A stretch of DNA of 64,000 nt from Donghicola tyrosinivorans (GTDB lineage Bacteria > Pseudomonadota > Alphaproteobacteria > Rhodobacterales > Rhodobacteraceae): the NCBI RefSeq assembly GCF_003003355.1, contig NZ_PVTQ01000005.1, forward strand, positions 124,001-188,000. The letters are read 5' to 3'. The translations under genes and the position numbers were made by a program. Positions within the stretch are counted from its first letter, which is position 1. Each line of letters opens with the position of its first letter. Shown one piece after another: positions 9,138 to 17,625 of this stretch. The notes under the pieces were generated by a model that was not told where the DNA came from, made no database searches, and saw nothing but the letters and a program-made list of their open reading frames with translations.

Positions 9138-9733
9138 GCGCCAATCCTTCCAAAGCTGCGAACCGTCCGGTACCGCTCGATCAGGCAATCCACGCCAAAG
9201 GGAATTTCCGAGCTGCCCTCGGCGCTGTGGTGGCGGAATTCGTAGAAATGTGCGGCCAGTAGCAGAACCGCTTGCGCCAGATCCTCGGGCAAGCCTGCCC
9301 AATCCTCGGCAAAACCCGCGATAAAGTAGATCTCGGCAAAGCCGTCCTGCGGAATGGTGGGCAAATAGCTACCACGGGTCAGAATGCGGGGCCGCTGGAA
9401 ATCCTGGCTTAGGCGATAACGCTCCGCCGGAACGATGGTCAGATTGTCATCCGCATCAACAACGCTCAGTTCCAGAATGCGTTTCACCGGCGCAAGGGGT
9501 AGCGACTGCCCGCTTTCTTCGCGCCAAACGTCAAAGCGGCAGGAAAACTCTCGCGCGATCAATGCTTTACCCGTACGCCCCTCAATGGCTGCAAGCGCCG
9601 CACGCAGGTAGCCTTCTAACACCGCATCCTGCACGGCATCTGCCGCAAATCCGGTGCCAAGACGCAGGTGCTGCTTGAAAACTTCAAGCGGCAACGCCGT
9701 CTGCGCAACTTTGGTTTCTTCTTTCAGGATCAT
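9125..9733 (-). CDS. g6: GTA head-tail connector protein (g6)
   Basis: 202-aa connector of the phiE125 gp8 / TIGR02215 family, which sits below the portal. The segments LKQHLRL-like FKQHLRLGTGF, YLRAALAAIEGRTGKAL and DLAQAVLLLAAHFYEFR are typical. It lies 140 bases downstream of the capsid gene, the largest gap within this operon. The ATG at 9733 is the natural start; a downstream ATG is not seen in a suitable position. Confidence 0.9.
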   Translation of the reverse strand: MILKEETKVAQTALPLEVFKQHLRLGTGFAADAVQDAVLEGYLRAALAAIEGRTGKALIAREFSCRFDVWREESGQSLPLAPVKRILELSVVDADDNLTIVPAERYRLSQDFQRPRILTRGSYLPTIPQDGFAEIYFIAGFAEDWAGLPEDLAQAVLLLAAHFYEFRHHSAEGSSEIPFGVDCLIERYRTVRSFGRIGACAV

Positions 9734-9828
9734 ATGCCTCTCCGAATTCCGACTGCCTCAGAAGCGGCCCTGCGAATGCGCTGCCCTCATGCGGGGGATG
9801 TGCCGGACGGCAGACACAGCGCAGAGCC

Positions 9829-9856
9829 GGACAAGCCCCTACTCAAGGGCTTGCCC
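9829..9856 (-). terminator. Hairpin in the g5-g6 gap
   Basis: GGACAAGCCC (9829-9838) and GGGCTTGCCC (9847-9856) form a 10-bp stem with one mismatch and an 8-base loop, 18 bases after the capsid stop. No U-tract follows, so it is more likely an mRNA-stabilising or processing hairpin that protects the abundant capsid message than a full terminator. The role is inferred from position. Confidence 0.4.
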
Positions 9857-9873
9857 ATCCGTTCAGGCCGCCT

Positions 9874-11055
9874 TTACGAGGCCGAGAACTTCAGCAGTTT
9901 GATCGCCGCAAAGTCGCTGACATCGCCGCCAACACGCTTGGTCGCATAGAACAGAACATGGGGCTTGGCGCTGAAGGGGTCGCGCAGAACGCGCAGATCA
10001 GGACGCTCGGCCACGGTGTAGCCCGACTGGAAATCACCAAAGGCAATCGCGCAGGCACCGGTTATGATGTCGGGCATGTCCTCAGCAATCAGCACCGGAT
10101 AGCCAAGCAGACGCGCAGGCTCGCCAGCGGCCAGACCATCCGACCACAGGAAGCGACCGTCATTGTCCTTCAGCTTGCGCACCTGACCTGCGGTCTTCGA
10201 GTTCATGACGAACTGCGCACGGGCACGGTACTGGGCCCCCAGCGCATAGACCAGATCGATCAGGCTCTCAGCGCCCGTGAACTCTCCGTCTGCGCCAGTG
10301 GGAACGTAGCCCAGATTTCCCCAGGTCCAGATGTCGTTGTCCACGCGCCCGTGGGTCAGGAAGCCCTTGGGCTTTTCGACACCGTCGCCGCTGACAAAGG
10401 CTGCTGCCTCGGCACGAGCGAACTTGTCGGCAATACGGCCCGCCAGCCAGCCTTCCACATCAAATGCGCTGTCATCCAGCAACCGCTGCGAAGCTTTAGG
10501 CAGCGCCGACAGTTCATGCAGCGGGATGGTGATGCGGTCGATCTGCGGGCTAGCAGTTTCGGCCATGGTCGAGGTCTCATTCGCCCAACCGTGACCCAGT
10601 TCCGCATGATCGATCAGCACATCATAACTGGTGGCCTCGACGCTGACCACATTGGCAATCGCACGCAGCGATGCGGTCGAGGTCAGAACGCTTGAAATGC
10701 GCTGGCTGGTTTGGGGGTCCACCAGATAGCCGCCGTCACCGGCAACCGCGGTGGACATGCCCTTGGCTTCCAGTTCCAGACCACGCAGGCCGTCATCGTC
10801 GCCGGTCCGCAGGTAGGCGTCAAAGGCCTTCTTATGGGGCACATCTGCCGAATGTGCAGCGGCCAGCGCGGGACGGGTAGCGGTCATGGTTTTGCGATCC
10901 AGCATGGTCAGTCTCTCTTCCTGCTTGTCAAACTTCGCTTCAATATCACCCCTGAACGCGCTGAAAGCGTTCAAGAATTCCGAGATTGCCGATTGCACCT
11001 CATGGGTATCGGACATAGCTTCTCCGTTCCGTGGCAACGCCTCGGTCAGATCCAT
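9874..11055 (-). CDS. g5: GTA major capsid protein, HK97 fold (g5)
   Basis: 393-aa HK97-type major capsid protein. The N-terminal part (about 1-100) is a helical scaffold-like delta domain (IEAKFDKQEERLTMLDR) that the g4 protease is expected to remove. The mature fold begins near KKAFDAYLRTGDDDGLRGL. Conserved stretches include GYLVDPQTSQRI, TSTMAETASPQIDRITI and the C-terminal ADMPDIITGACAIAFGDF. The ATG at 11055 has an AGGAGA site 6 bases upstream. A second ATG at 11016 (MSDTHEVQ) also has GGAGAAG upstream and remains possible. It starts 20 bases after g4. Confidence 0.94.
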   Translation of the reverse strand: MDLTEALPRNGEAMSDTHEVQSAISEFLNAFSAFRGDIEAKFDKQEERLTMLDRKTMTATRPALAAAHSADVPHKKAFDAYLRTGDDDGLRGLELEAKGMSTAVAGDGGYLVDPQTSQRISSVLTSTASLRAIANVVSVEATSYDVLIDHAELGHGWANETSTMAETASPQIDRITIPLHELSALPKASQRLLDDSAFDVEGWLAGRIADKFARAEAAAFVSGDGVEKPKGFLTHGRVDNDIWTWGNLGYVPTGADGEFTGAESLIDLVYALGAQYRARAQFVMNSKTAGQVRKLKDNDGRFLWSDGLAAGEPARLLGYPVLIAEDMPDIITGACAIAFGDFQSGYTVAERPDLRVLRDPFSAKPHVLFYATKRVGGDVSDFAAIKLLKFSAS

Positions 11056-11075
11056 CGTCGTTCTCCTGTCATTGA

Positions 11076-11609
11076 TTATCCGGCGTGCATTACCTTGGCG
11101 GCATCCCGGAAAGCATCGGCGACGTGGCGCCAATTCGGGTCGGCCATTTCGCCCTTACGGGCGACTGTCGCCGTTGGCAGCATGGGGAAAGTCACTAATG
11201 AGACCTCCCACAGATCCACCTCTTTCAGAATGCGGTGGCCACTCTGATCCTTCACCGCTTTGGTGCAGCGATAGCCGATAGACAGCCCGTCAATCGCACC
11301 CGCTTCGATCAGCGCCGCCGCCTCGCGGCCCTTCTCGACACCGTCCAGAAGGCGCCCTTTCACCCAAAGGCCATGATCGTCCTCGCGCAGCTCGTCCCAG
11401 ACGCCGATAGGCTGCGCCGGATCGTGCTGCCACAGCATCCGCACCGGACGGCCCGAACGCTGGAGGTCCTCAAGACACGCTTTATAGGCGCCCGCAGCCA
11501 CCACATCACCGCCGCGATCCACCTGCCCGAAGACCGAGGCATAGCCCGAAATCACCGCACCCTCTGCGGTCAGGGCAGCCTCGGTCTGGCAAAACTTTTT
11601 CTCCAGCAT
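11076..11609 (-). CDS. g4: GTA prohead protease, HK97 family (g4)
   Basis: 177-aa serine protease of the HK97 prohead (U35) family that trims the capsid delta domain. Candidate catalytic residues are His62 in MLWQHDP and Ser110 in AIDGLSIGYR; DLWEVSLVTFPMLP is also typical. The ATG at 11609 has an AGGAG site that overlaps the last codons of the portal gene. Its start lies only 5 bases after the portal stop, so no g3.5 gene fits between them. A longer in-frame reading to 11702 runs inside the portal gene and is rejected. Confidence 0.93.
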   Translation of the reverse strand: MLEKKFCQTEAALTAEGAVISGYASVFGQVDRGGDVVAAGAYKACLEDLQRSGRPVRMLWQHDPAQPIGVWDELREDDHGLWVKGRLLDGVEKGREAAALIEAGAIDGLSIGYRCTKAVKDQSGHRILKEVDLWEVSLVTFPMLPTATVARKGEMADPNWRHVADAFRDAAKVMHAG

Positions 11610-11614
11610 CTTGC

Positions 11615-12787
11615 TTACTCCTCTTGAGGACGGGGCGGCAGGCCAAGAGCCACGCGCTTTTCCGCATCGGTCAGGAACTCGGCCGAGGCAACACGGCGCC
11701 AACGCGCCTCACGCTCTTCAGACAGTGCCGGAATCTGGTCCAGATCGGGGCCAAGCGTCAGCGCCTCGCCGGTCAGTTCCGACAGCCAGTTCGACATGGC
11801 CGCTAGCACCTTGCTGGCCAAGGGTAGCACCGTCAGGCGATAGAATGCCCGATGCGCTTCCTGATAATTGGCATAGGTCGCATCCCCGGGGATCCCCAGC
11901 AGCATCGGCGGCACACCGAAGACCAGCGCAATATCGCGGGCAGCAGCTTCCTTGGTCTTCTGGAACTCCATATCGCTGGGGCTGAACCCCATCGGTTTCC
12001 AGTCCAGACCTCCCTCCAGCAACATCGGACGGCCTGCATTTCGGGCACCGGTGTGATGGGCCTCCATTTCCGACACCAGACGGTCGTATTGATCGGCACT
12101 CATCGCGCCCTGACCCTCAGCGCCCTTGTAGACAATCGCCCCCGAAGGCCTCGCCGCATTGTCCAGCAACGCCTTCGACCAACGCGCCGCCGCATTATGC
12201 ACATCCACCGCGGTCGAGGCTGCCTCAAGCGGCGTCAGTCCATAATGGTCGTCCTGCGGGTGAAAGTTGCGAATATGACAAACCGGCTTGCCTTCAGTCA
12301 TGTCGTAGCGATGCTTGCGGTTTCCCAGCACATAGTCATAGGCCACAGGCCAGCCATCCGCCCCCGGAACCACATGCATCCGGTCCGAGCGCAGCACATA
12401 CAATTCATGCGGCGCCATCTCGCCAACCGCTTCCAGATAGCCATTCCCAGACAGCAACAGCTGCCCATAAAGCGCCTCTAGAAACTCGGCCCGCCCCTGC
12501 GCCGGATTAGGGCGCTGCAAAAGGCCAAGCCAGGGATGAGTCGAAAACCGCGCATCCTCACTCTGCAAGACCAGCGGCAGCGCCGCAGCCGCCTCGGCGA
12601 TCACCTTCACCGCGCGAAACCCCACCGGATTGCCCGTGAAGCCCGCCCGCGTCAGCGACACAGTATCCCGAGGCGTCCAGCTCACGCGTCCCGCGCCCGA
12701 CCAATGCACCACGGGACCGGCCGCGCTGGCTTTGGTCTCGGGTGCTACCTCGGAAGCCGGCCGCCGGAATAGATCGAATACCGCCAT
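11615..12787 (-). CDS. g3: GTA portal protein, HK97 family (g3)
   Basis: 390-aa HK97-type portal, forming the dodecameric channel at the head vertex through which DNA is packed and released. Typical segments are WLGLLQRPNPAQGRAEFLEA, HDDHYGLTPLEAA-like sequence near 160, and FGVPPMLLGIPGDATYANYQ near 300. A GGAGG site precedes the ATG at 12787. The 99-bp gap to the upstream terminase gene holds a 14-bp palindrome. The length is normal for the family. Confidence 0.94.
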   Translation of the reverse strand: MAVFDLFRRPASEVAPETKASAAGPVVHWSGAGRVSWTPRDTVSLTRAGFTGNPVGFRAVKVIAEAAAALPLVLQSEDARFSTHPWLGLLQRPNPAQGRAEFLEALYGQLLLSGNGYLEAVGEMAPHELYVLRSDRMHVVPGADGWPVAYDYVLGNRKHRYDMTEGKPVCHIRNFHPQDDHYGLTPLEAASTAVDVHNAAARWSKALLDNAARPSGAIVYKGAEGQGAMSADQYDRLVSEMEAHHTGARNAGRPMLLEGGLDWKPMGFSPSDMEFQKTKEAAARDIALVFGVPPMLLGIPGDATYANYQEAHRAFYRLTVLPLASKVLAAMSNWLSELTGEALTLGPDLDQIPALSEEREARWRRVASAEFLTDAEKRVALGLPPRPQEE

Positions 12788-12837
12788 TGTCCCTCCGTTT
12801 TATCCGACCCGAGCCCGTCCCGCGTCGTTGAAAAGCA

Positions 12838-12883
12838 CTATCTTGCCAAAAAGTTAAAAGTTTCTCGGACCACCGTACGGTGG
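12838..12883 (-). promoter_or_regulatory. Palindromic hairpin plus T-rich tract between terminase and portal genes
   Basis: CCACCGTACGGTGG (12870-12883) is a perfect 14-bp palindrome starting 4 bases after the terminase stop. On the minus strand it is followed by T-rich sequence ending in TTTTTGGCAAGATAG (up to 12838). That tail resembles the 3' half of the dispersed 3'-end repeat found elsewhere in the window. It could partially terminate or attenuate transcription inside the operon, changing the ratio of packaging to structural proteins. The palindrome is seen; the function is inference. Confidence 0.4.
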
Positions 12884-12886
12884 GTC

Positions 12887-14173
12887 TCAAAGGCTGCGCA
12901 CGCTCGGGCGACGGACTGTTGCCGCGCCCACGATCATCACCTCGGTCAAAGCCCAGACCAGCGCATCAACACGGTCAGGGCTGCCCTTGCCCTCATAGCC
13001 ACGCGGCCCCATCCGGCACATCTGATCTTCCAGTTCATCAAGGCCGGACACATGGCGCACTCGTCCCTGCTCATACAACGCCGCCACAGGCTCGGCCCGC
13101 GCCACCTTCCCGCGCGATGCATGAACCTTGCGGTAAGGCACCATCGGGTCCACCTGTCGCAAGACGGTCTCTACCAAATCGCCCCCTTGGTTGACCTCAG
13201 CCACCAGCCGATCCGCCCCGTGGCGGTGAAACGCGGCAACCGCCGCCTGCGCCCAAGTCAAAGGCGACGCCGCCCCGACCGAGGCATCCTCCAGCACATA
13301 GGCCCGCCAAGCCTGCGGCGACCCTTGCATGGTCACACCCACAACCACGATCCCGCATAGATCCGATCCCGAATGCCCCGTCACCGGCGGGTCCACAGCC
13401 ACAACCACACGGTCCAGCACTGGCACCTCAACCACCTGCGCCGCCGCCAATGCACCAGAGCGCCATAACGCGCCCTCAGCCTCTTCCAGCAACACGCCAT
13501 CCAACTCCTGACGGCCAAGCCGCGTGCCCCCGTAGCGCGCCTCTACTTCGGCCAGAAACCCCTCCGCCAGATTGGCACGGTTGTCCTGCGTCCGCGCATG
13601 GGTCACCACAGTCGATTGCGCCGCCAAAAGCTGCTTCAAGACCCCCACATTGCGCGGTGTGGTCGTCACACAAACCTTAGGGTCGTCTCCAAGCCGCAGC
13701 GCAAACTGCAACATGTCCCACGCATCCTGCGCGTTCTTCCACTTGGCCAACTCATCGACCCAAGCCCCGTCAAACTGTGGCCCGCGCAACCCCTCAAAAT
13801 CATGGGCCGAGAATGCCGCCGCCTCAGCCCCGTTCGGCCACACCAAACGCCGCCGTCCTGCAACCCACTCGGGTCGCCGGTCAGGGGGCGAGCACGCAAT
13901 GATCCCGCTCTCGCCAAACACCATTACCTCGCGCACCTGATCAAAGGTCTCCCCCACCAAGGCGATGCGCGAACAGTCCCCCGCATCCATAGGCCGCGCC
14001 CCCTCGACACGGGATCGCACCCATTCGGCACCGGCGCGGGTTTTCCCCGCGCCGCGCCCTCCCATAATCACCCAAGCCCGCCAATCCCCCGATGGCGGCA
14101 ACTGGTGCGGCATCGCCCAGAAATCGAACAGCCAAGGCAAAGCAACCAGCTCCGGTTCAGTCAGACTGTCCAA
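12887..14173 (-). CDS. g2: GTA large terminase subunit (g2)
   Basis: Packaging ATPase/nuclease that pumps about a headful of host DNA into the GTA head. The N-terminal ATPase has Walker A GGRGAGKT (38-45) and the Walker B region FDGAWVDELAKW. The C-terminal RNase H-like nuclease shows acidic residues in VVAVDPPVTGHSGSD, VAEVNQGGDLVE and SPDRVDALVWAL. The start is uncertain. The TTG at 14173 has a strong GGGAGG site 5 bases upstream and overlaps g1 by only 17 bases. GTG 14188 lacks such a site. ATG 14293 has a GGAG site but would overlap g1 by 137 bases. Confidence 0.9.
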   Translation of the reverse strand: MDSLTEPELVALPWLFDFWAMPHQLPPSGDWRAWVIMGGRGAGKTRAGAEWVRSRVEGARPMDAGDCSRIALVGETFDQVREVMVFGESGIIACSPPDRRPEWVAGRRRLVWPNGAEAAAFSAHDFEGLRGPQFDGAWVDELAKWKNAQDAWDMLQFALRLGDDPKVCVTTTPRNVGVLKQLLAAQSTVVTHARTQDNRANLAEGFLAEVEARYGGTRLGRQELDGVLLEEAEGALWRSGALAAAQVVEVPVLDRVVVAVDPPVTGHSGSDLCGIVVVGVTMQGSPQAWRAYVLEDASVGAASPLTWAQAAVAAFHRHGADRLVAEVNQGGDLVETVLRQVDPMVPYRKVHASRGKVARAEPVAALYEQGRVRHVSGLDELEDQMCRMGPRGYEGKGSPDRVDALVWALTEVMIVGAATVRRPSVRSL

Positions 14174-14504
14174 AAAGGCCTCCCTCACCCCGTGCGGCGC
14201 GCAAGCGATCCAGTCGGCGCCCGATCGAAGCCCTTGCCCCGGCAAGGTCCAACTCTGCTCCGCCACCGGCCCGTCCTCTTGTTCGCACGTCATATTGGTT
14301 CTCCAACTCATAGGCACGGCTCAGCCATTTACGCAGCTCAGCCAACCGTTTCTCACTCTCCTTCGGCGCATCCACAACTCCGCTGCGAATACCCTCCTGA
14401 AGGGTGATCACTTCATTCATCAGATCGCCCACTTGTCCTGCGGCCGCGCGAATGTCGCGCAGCAAACGATCGGTGGGCTGGTCTGTTTCAGTGATATTGC
14501 TCAT
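14157..14504 (-). CDS. g1: GTA small terminase subunit (g1)
   Basis: First gene of the GTA operon, 115 aa. Matches the size and make-up of RcGTA g1, the small terminase that recruits DNA without strong sequence preference. Predicted helical (DIRAAAGQVGDLMNEVITLQ and SEKRLAELRKWLSRAYELEN), with a basic C-terminal region (IGRRLDRLRAARGEG). The ATG at 14504 (MSNITETDQ) was chosen; further upstream in-frame sequence lacks a better start. It overlaps the g2 start. The GTA promoter must lie between here and about 14728, but I cannot point to a convincing site. Confidence 0.85.
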   Translation of the reverse strand: MSNITETDQPTDRLLRDIRAAAGQVGDLMNEVITLQEGIRSGVVDAPKESEKRLAELRKWLSRAYELENQYDVRTRGRAGGGAELDLAGARASIGRRLDRLRAARGEGGLFGQSD

Positions 14505-14665
14505 GGTCTCTTGCCTCTCATGCGTGAGCCCGCACAAGAAAACCGGCGCCTGCCTCAAAATGCTCCGGTTCCGTCCAGCTTGGGTCCAAGACTACGCTCC
14601 GCAATCGAAACCGCATAGTGACACGCCGTCAGCCCGCGCGGCCTCTCAACCTCGCGGTAAGCTTC

Positions 14666-14698
14666 TTTCATCTTGGTGGAAAATACCTCCGCCGGAGG
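14666..14698 (-). repeat. Dispersed 3'-end repeat (GGTATTT type) with GC hairpin
   Basis: On the minus strand a hairpin CCTCCG-G-CGGAGG (14698-14686) runs into GGTATTTTCCACCAAGATGA (14687-14668), a copy of the repeat family described in the findings. It lies downstream of mltG, after that gene's own terminator, and upstream of GTA g1. It is oriented with mltG. Confidence 0.6.
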
Positions 14699-14728
14699 CA
14701 GCGGCGCGATAGCGGCGCCCGAAATGCA

Positions 14729-14752
14729 AAAGGCGCCCCAGAGGGCGCCTTT
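14729..14752 (-). terminator. Terminator of mltG
   Basis: AAAGGCGCCC (14729-14738) and GGGCGCCTTT (14743-14752) form a perfect 10-bp stem with a 4-base loop, 3 bases past the mltG stop on the minus strand. The TTT at the stem base is the only U-run. It separates the mltG transcript from the GTA operon. Confidence 0.7.
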
Positions 14753-14755
14753 CGA

Positions 14756-15919
14756 TCAGTTTGCTGTCTTGGCTTGCTCGGCCTCGATGGCCCGCCATTT
14801 GGCTACATTGGCGTTATGCTCGGCCAGTGTGGCGGCAAAAGCATGTCCGCCAGTCCCATCGGCCACAAAGAACAAATAGTCGCTCTGGGCGGGGCCTACG
14901 GCGGCCTGCAGGCTGGCCAGACCAGGGTTCGCAATCGGTGTCGGCGGCAAGCCACGGATCACATAGGTGTTCCAGGGGGTCTCGCGGCGCAATTCAGACT
15001 GACGCAGGCCACGGCCCAAGACGCCCTTTCCTTCGGTCACGCCATAGATCACCGTCGGGTCGGTTTGCAGCGGCATCCCCTGCTCCAGACGATTCACAAA
15101 GACGCTGGACACCAGAGGGCGCTCCGATGCCACACCAGTCTCTTTCTCGATGATCGAGGCCAGCGTCACCATCTCTTCCGGCGTCGCGATCGGCAGATCA
15201 GACACCCGCGTCGCCCAAACCGATGCAATCCGGTCGTTTTGCAACTGAACCATCCGGTCAATGACGCTAGAACGGCTGTCGCCAACGCTAACCTCATAGC
15301 TGTCCGGCGCCAGCGAGCCCTCGGCGGGAACCGCCGCAATCTCGCCTTCCAGCACGTCCACAGCTTTCAGCGCCTCTACCACCTGCCAGCTGGTCACACC
15401 TTCGGCCAGCGCCACGCGATAGCGCGTATCAGCACGGCTTTTGACTTCGGTCACTTCCGCAGGCACCTCGGTGTCGCCACCGGGTGTGTACTCGGCGATT
15501 TCCTCAAAGCGGCCCGTTGCGGGGTCCATCTCGCGCACTTCGCCAAGCAGCGAGTTTACACCAACGCGATAGACAATCTCTGTCCCGCAAGAGCTGGCAC
15601 CACCACGGGTCACGATATCGACGATCTCTTCCATCGATGCGCCTTCGGGCACCAGATAGCTGCCCGCCTTCAGTTGCGCGGTCTTGTCCGCGTAATCGGC
15701 ACCGATGCGCATGATCTGCGGGCTGCTGATCGCCCCTTCCGAGGCCAGCCAGTCGCTGACGCGGGTAAAGTTGCTGCCACGCTCTACGCGCAGACAGATC
15801 GCCGCCTCTAACGGTCCCTCAGCCGTGTACTGGCGCTTGCCCCATAGGACCACGCCAGCCAACAGAAAGATCGCAACAACCAGAAACGTCAGCGCGTTCG
15901 AGGCGACACTCCGCCACAT
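14756..15919 (-). CDS. mltG: Endolytic murein transglycosylase
   Basis: 387-aa MltG/YceG protein, an inner-membrane enzyme that cuts nascent glycan strands and ends their growth. A single N-terminal transmembrane helix lies at about 9-29 (ALTFLVVAIFLLAGVVLWG). A LysM-like region follows. The catalytic domain has the family signature LASIIEKETGVASERPLV around residue 255, with the essential Glu inside it, and VFVNRLEQGMPLQTDPTVIY. Its ATG overlaps the fabF stop by one base (TGATG), so the two are translationally coupled, and a strong hairpin follows its stop. Confidence 0.95.
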   Translation of the reverse strand: MWRSVASNALTFLVVAIFLLAGVVLWGKRQYTAEGPLEAAICLRVERGSNFTRVSDWLASEGAISSPQIMRIGADYADKTAQLKAGSYLVPEGASMEEIVDIVTRGGASSCGTEIVYRVGVNSLLGEVREMDPATGRFEEIAEYTPGGDTEVPAEVTEVKSRADTRYRVALAEGVTSWQVVEALKAVDVLEGEIAAVPAEGSLAPDSYEVSVGDSRSSVIDRMVQLQNDRIASVWATRVSDLPIATPEEMVTLASIIEKETGVASERPLVSSVFVNRLEQGMPLQTDPTVIYGVTEGKGVLGRGLRQSELRRETPWNTYVIRGLPPTPIANPGLASLQAAVGPAQSDYLFFVADGTGGHAFAATLAEHNANVAKWRAIEAEQAKTAN

Positions 15920-17178
15920 CAGCTGACCTTCCCGAACAGTACGCTCGCGTTAGTGCCGCCAAAGCCAAAACTGTTCGACAGTGCCACGTTGATCTCGCGC
16001 TCAACTTTCTTGTTGGGGGCCAGATCGATCTTGGTTTCAACCGCAGGGTTGTCCAGGTTGATGGTCGGCGGCGCAACCTGATCGCGGATCGCCAGGATCG
16101 AGAAGATCGCCTCAATCGCGCCAGCCGCGCCCAGAAGGTGACCGGTCATCGACTTGGTCGAAGACATGGTCGCTTTGCCAGCCGCATCCCCAAGCAGACG
16201 CTCGACCGCGCCAAGCTCGATCACGTCAGCCATGGTCGAGGTGCCGTGCGCATTGATGTAATCAATCGCCGATGCCTCGATACCTGCGTTTTTCAGTGCC
16301 GCACGCATAGAACGCTCGCCGCCTTCACCATCCTCGCTGGGGGCGGTGATGTGATAGGCGTCACCCGACAGACCATAGCCCAGTACTTCGGCATAAATCT
16401 TGGCACCGCGTGCTTTCGCGTGTTCGTATTCTTCCAGAACCACAACGCCCGAGCCTTCGCCCATAACGAAACCGTCACGGTCGATGTCATAGGGACGGCT
16501 TGCTGCTTCCGGCGCATCGGGACGCTTGGTCGACAGCGCCTTACAGGCGTTAAAGCCCGCAATCCCGATTTCCGAGATCGCACTTTCCGCGCCGCCAGCA
16601 ACCATCACATCCGCATCACCATGCTGAATCAGACGGGCCGCATCGCCAATGGCATGGGCACCGGTCGAACAGGCGGTAACCACAGCGTGGTTGGGGCCTT
16701 TGAAACCGAACTTAATGCTCACCTGACCTGAGATCAGGTTGATCAGCGCGCCAGGAATAAAGAACGGCGACACACGACGCGGGCCCTTTTCCTTGATCAG
16801 CAGCGCCGTCTCGGCGATCGAGTTCAGACCACCGATGCCCGAGCCGATCATCACACCGGTGCGCAGCAGGCTTTCCTCGTCCTCAGGGGTCCAGCCCGCA
16901 TCGTGAACAGCCTGAGTCGCTGCGGCGACACCATAGAGAATGAAATCATCAACCTTGCGGCGCTCTTTGGCGGGCATCCATTCGTCGGGATTGAAGGTCC
17001 CGTTGGTGCCATCCCCGTAAGGAATCTCGCAAGCATAGGTGGTTGCCAGCGCGCTGGCATCAAATCTCTGGATCGGAGCCGCCCCCGATTCACCAGCAAG
17101 AATACGCGTCCAAGTTTCTTCGACCCCGCATGCCAGCGGTGTAACCATACCCAGACCTGTGACCACGACGCGACGCAT
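15919..17178 (-). CDS. fabF: Beta-ketoacyl-ACP synthase II
   Basis: 419-aa KAS II that condenses acyl-ACP with malonyl-ACP in fatty acid elongation. The Cys-His-His triad is visible: Cys170 in VTACSTGAH, His311 in NAHGTSTMADV and His347 in SMTGHLLGAAGA. The ATG at 17178 (MRRVVVTGLGMVTPLACG) gives the standard N-terminus. An ATG at 17214 (MSGKAST) would add 12 residues. The gene lies downstream of acpP with a strong terminator in between and overlaps mltG by one base. Confidence 0.96.
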   Translation of the reverse strand: MRRVVVTGLGMVTPLACGVEETWTRILAGESGAAPIQRFDASALATTYACEIPYGDGTNGTFNPDEWMPAKERRKVDDFILYGVAAATQAVHDAGWTPEDEESLLRTGVMIGSGIGGLNSIAETALLIKEKGPRRVSPFFIPGALINLISGQVSIKFGFKGPNHAVVTACSTGAHAIGDAARLIQHGDADVMVAGGAESAISEIGIAGFNACKALSTKRPDAPEAASRPYDIDRDGFVMGEGSGVVVLEEYEHAKARGAKIYAEVLGYGLSGDAYHITAPSEDGEGGERSMRAALKNAGIEASAIDYINAHGTSTMADVIELGAVERLLGDAAGKATMSSTKSMTGHLLGAAGAIEAIFSILAIRDQVAPPTINLDNPAVETKIDLAPNKKVEREINVALSNSFGFGGTNASVLFGKVS

Positions 17179-17340
17179 GTGACTGCCCTTCTTCGTTGAT
17201 GCTTTGCCGCTCATTACCCCGCCTTTCCCTGTCGGGGCAAGGCCTTGGCCACATTCTGGGCCCGGTTTTGCGGCTTTCCGCGACGCTGCAGTGCCGCAAT
17301 CGCAGCTTTCATTGGCAGCATAGCAGGATTGATTCGCCAA

Positions 17341-17368
17341 CAAAAACGGCGCCCGCTAGGGGCGCCGT
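17341..17368 (-). terminator. Rho-independent terminator of acpP
   Basis: ACGGCGCCC (17346-17354) and GGGCGCCGT (17360-17368) form a perfect 9-bp stem with a 5-base loop. On the minus strand the stem is followed directly by TTTTTG (17345-17340). It lies 24 bases after the acpP stop, so most acpP transcripts should end before fabF, in line with the high expression of acyl carrier protein. Confidence 0.85.
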
Positions 17369-17391
17369 CCGTCTCTCATAAAGAGAGAAAC

Positions 17392-17625
17392 TTAGGAAGC
17401 TTCGCTGATGAATTTAACAGCGTCGCCGAAGGTCTGAATGGTTTCAGCTGCGTCATCGGGGATTTCGATGCCGAACTCTTCTTCGAACGCCATCACCAGT
17501 TCTACGGTGTCCAGGCTGTCTGCGCCCAGATCGTCGATGAACGAAGCGTTCTCGGTGACCTTGTCTTCTTCAACGCCCAGATGTTCTACAACGATCTTCT
17601 TTACGCGTTCTGCGACATCGCTCAT
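17392..17625 (-). CDS. acpP: Acyl carrier protein
   Basis: 77-aa acidic carrier that holds growing acyl chains on a 4'-phosphopantetheine arm. The attachment serine is Ser37 in the invariant [19 protein letters not shown]. Length and charge are normal for AcpP. It sits between fabG and fabF with a 224-bp upstream gap that holds its own promoter, and is followed by a strong terminator. Confidence 0.98.
   Translation of the reverse strand: MSDVAERVKKIVVEHLGVEEDKVTENASFIDDLGADSLDTVELVMAFEEEFGIEIPDDAAETIQTFGDAVKFISEAS

Noticed and set aside
11016-11016. Alternative capsid start at MSDTHEVQ
   Set aside because: Kept only as an alternative. The ATG at 11055 has a better-spaced ribosome site and lies closer to g4.
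872-14504. Reading the cluster as an ordinary prophage
   Set aside because: No integrase, lysogeny, replication or lysis genes, no attachment sites, and exact GTA gene order with normal host codon use.
14505-14755. GTA promoter, CtrA-type (TTAA-N7-TTAA) box upstream of g1
   Set aside because: No such box found; the region only shows the repeat copy, the mltG terminator and GC-rich filler. The promoter remains unlocated.
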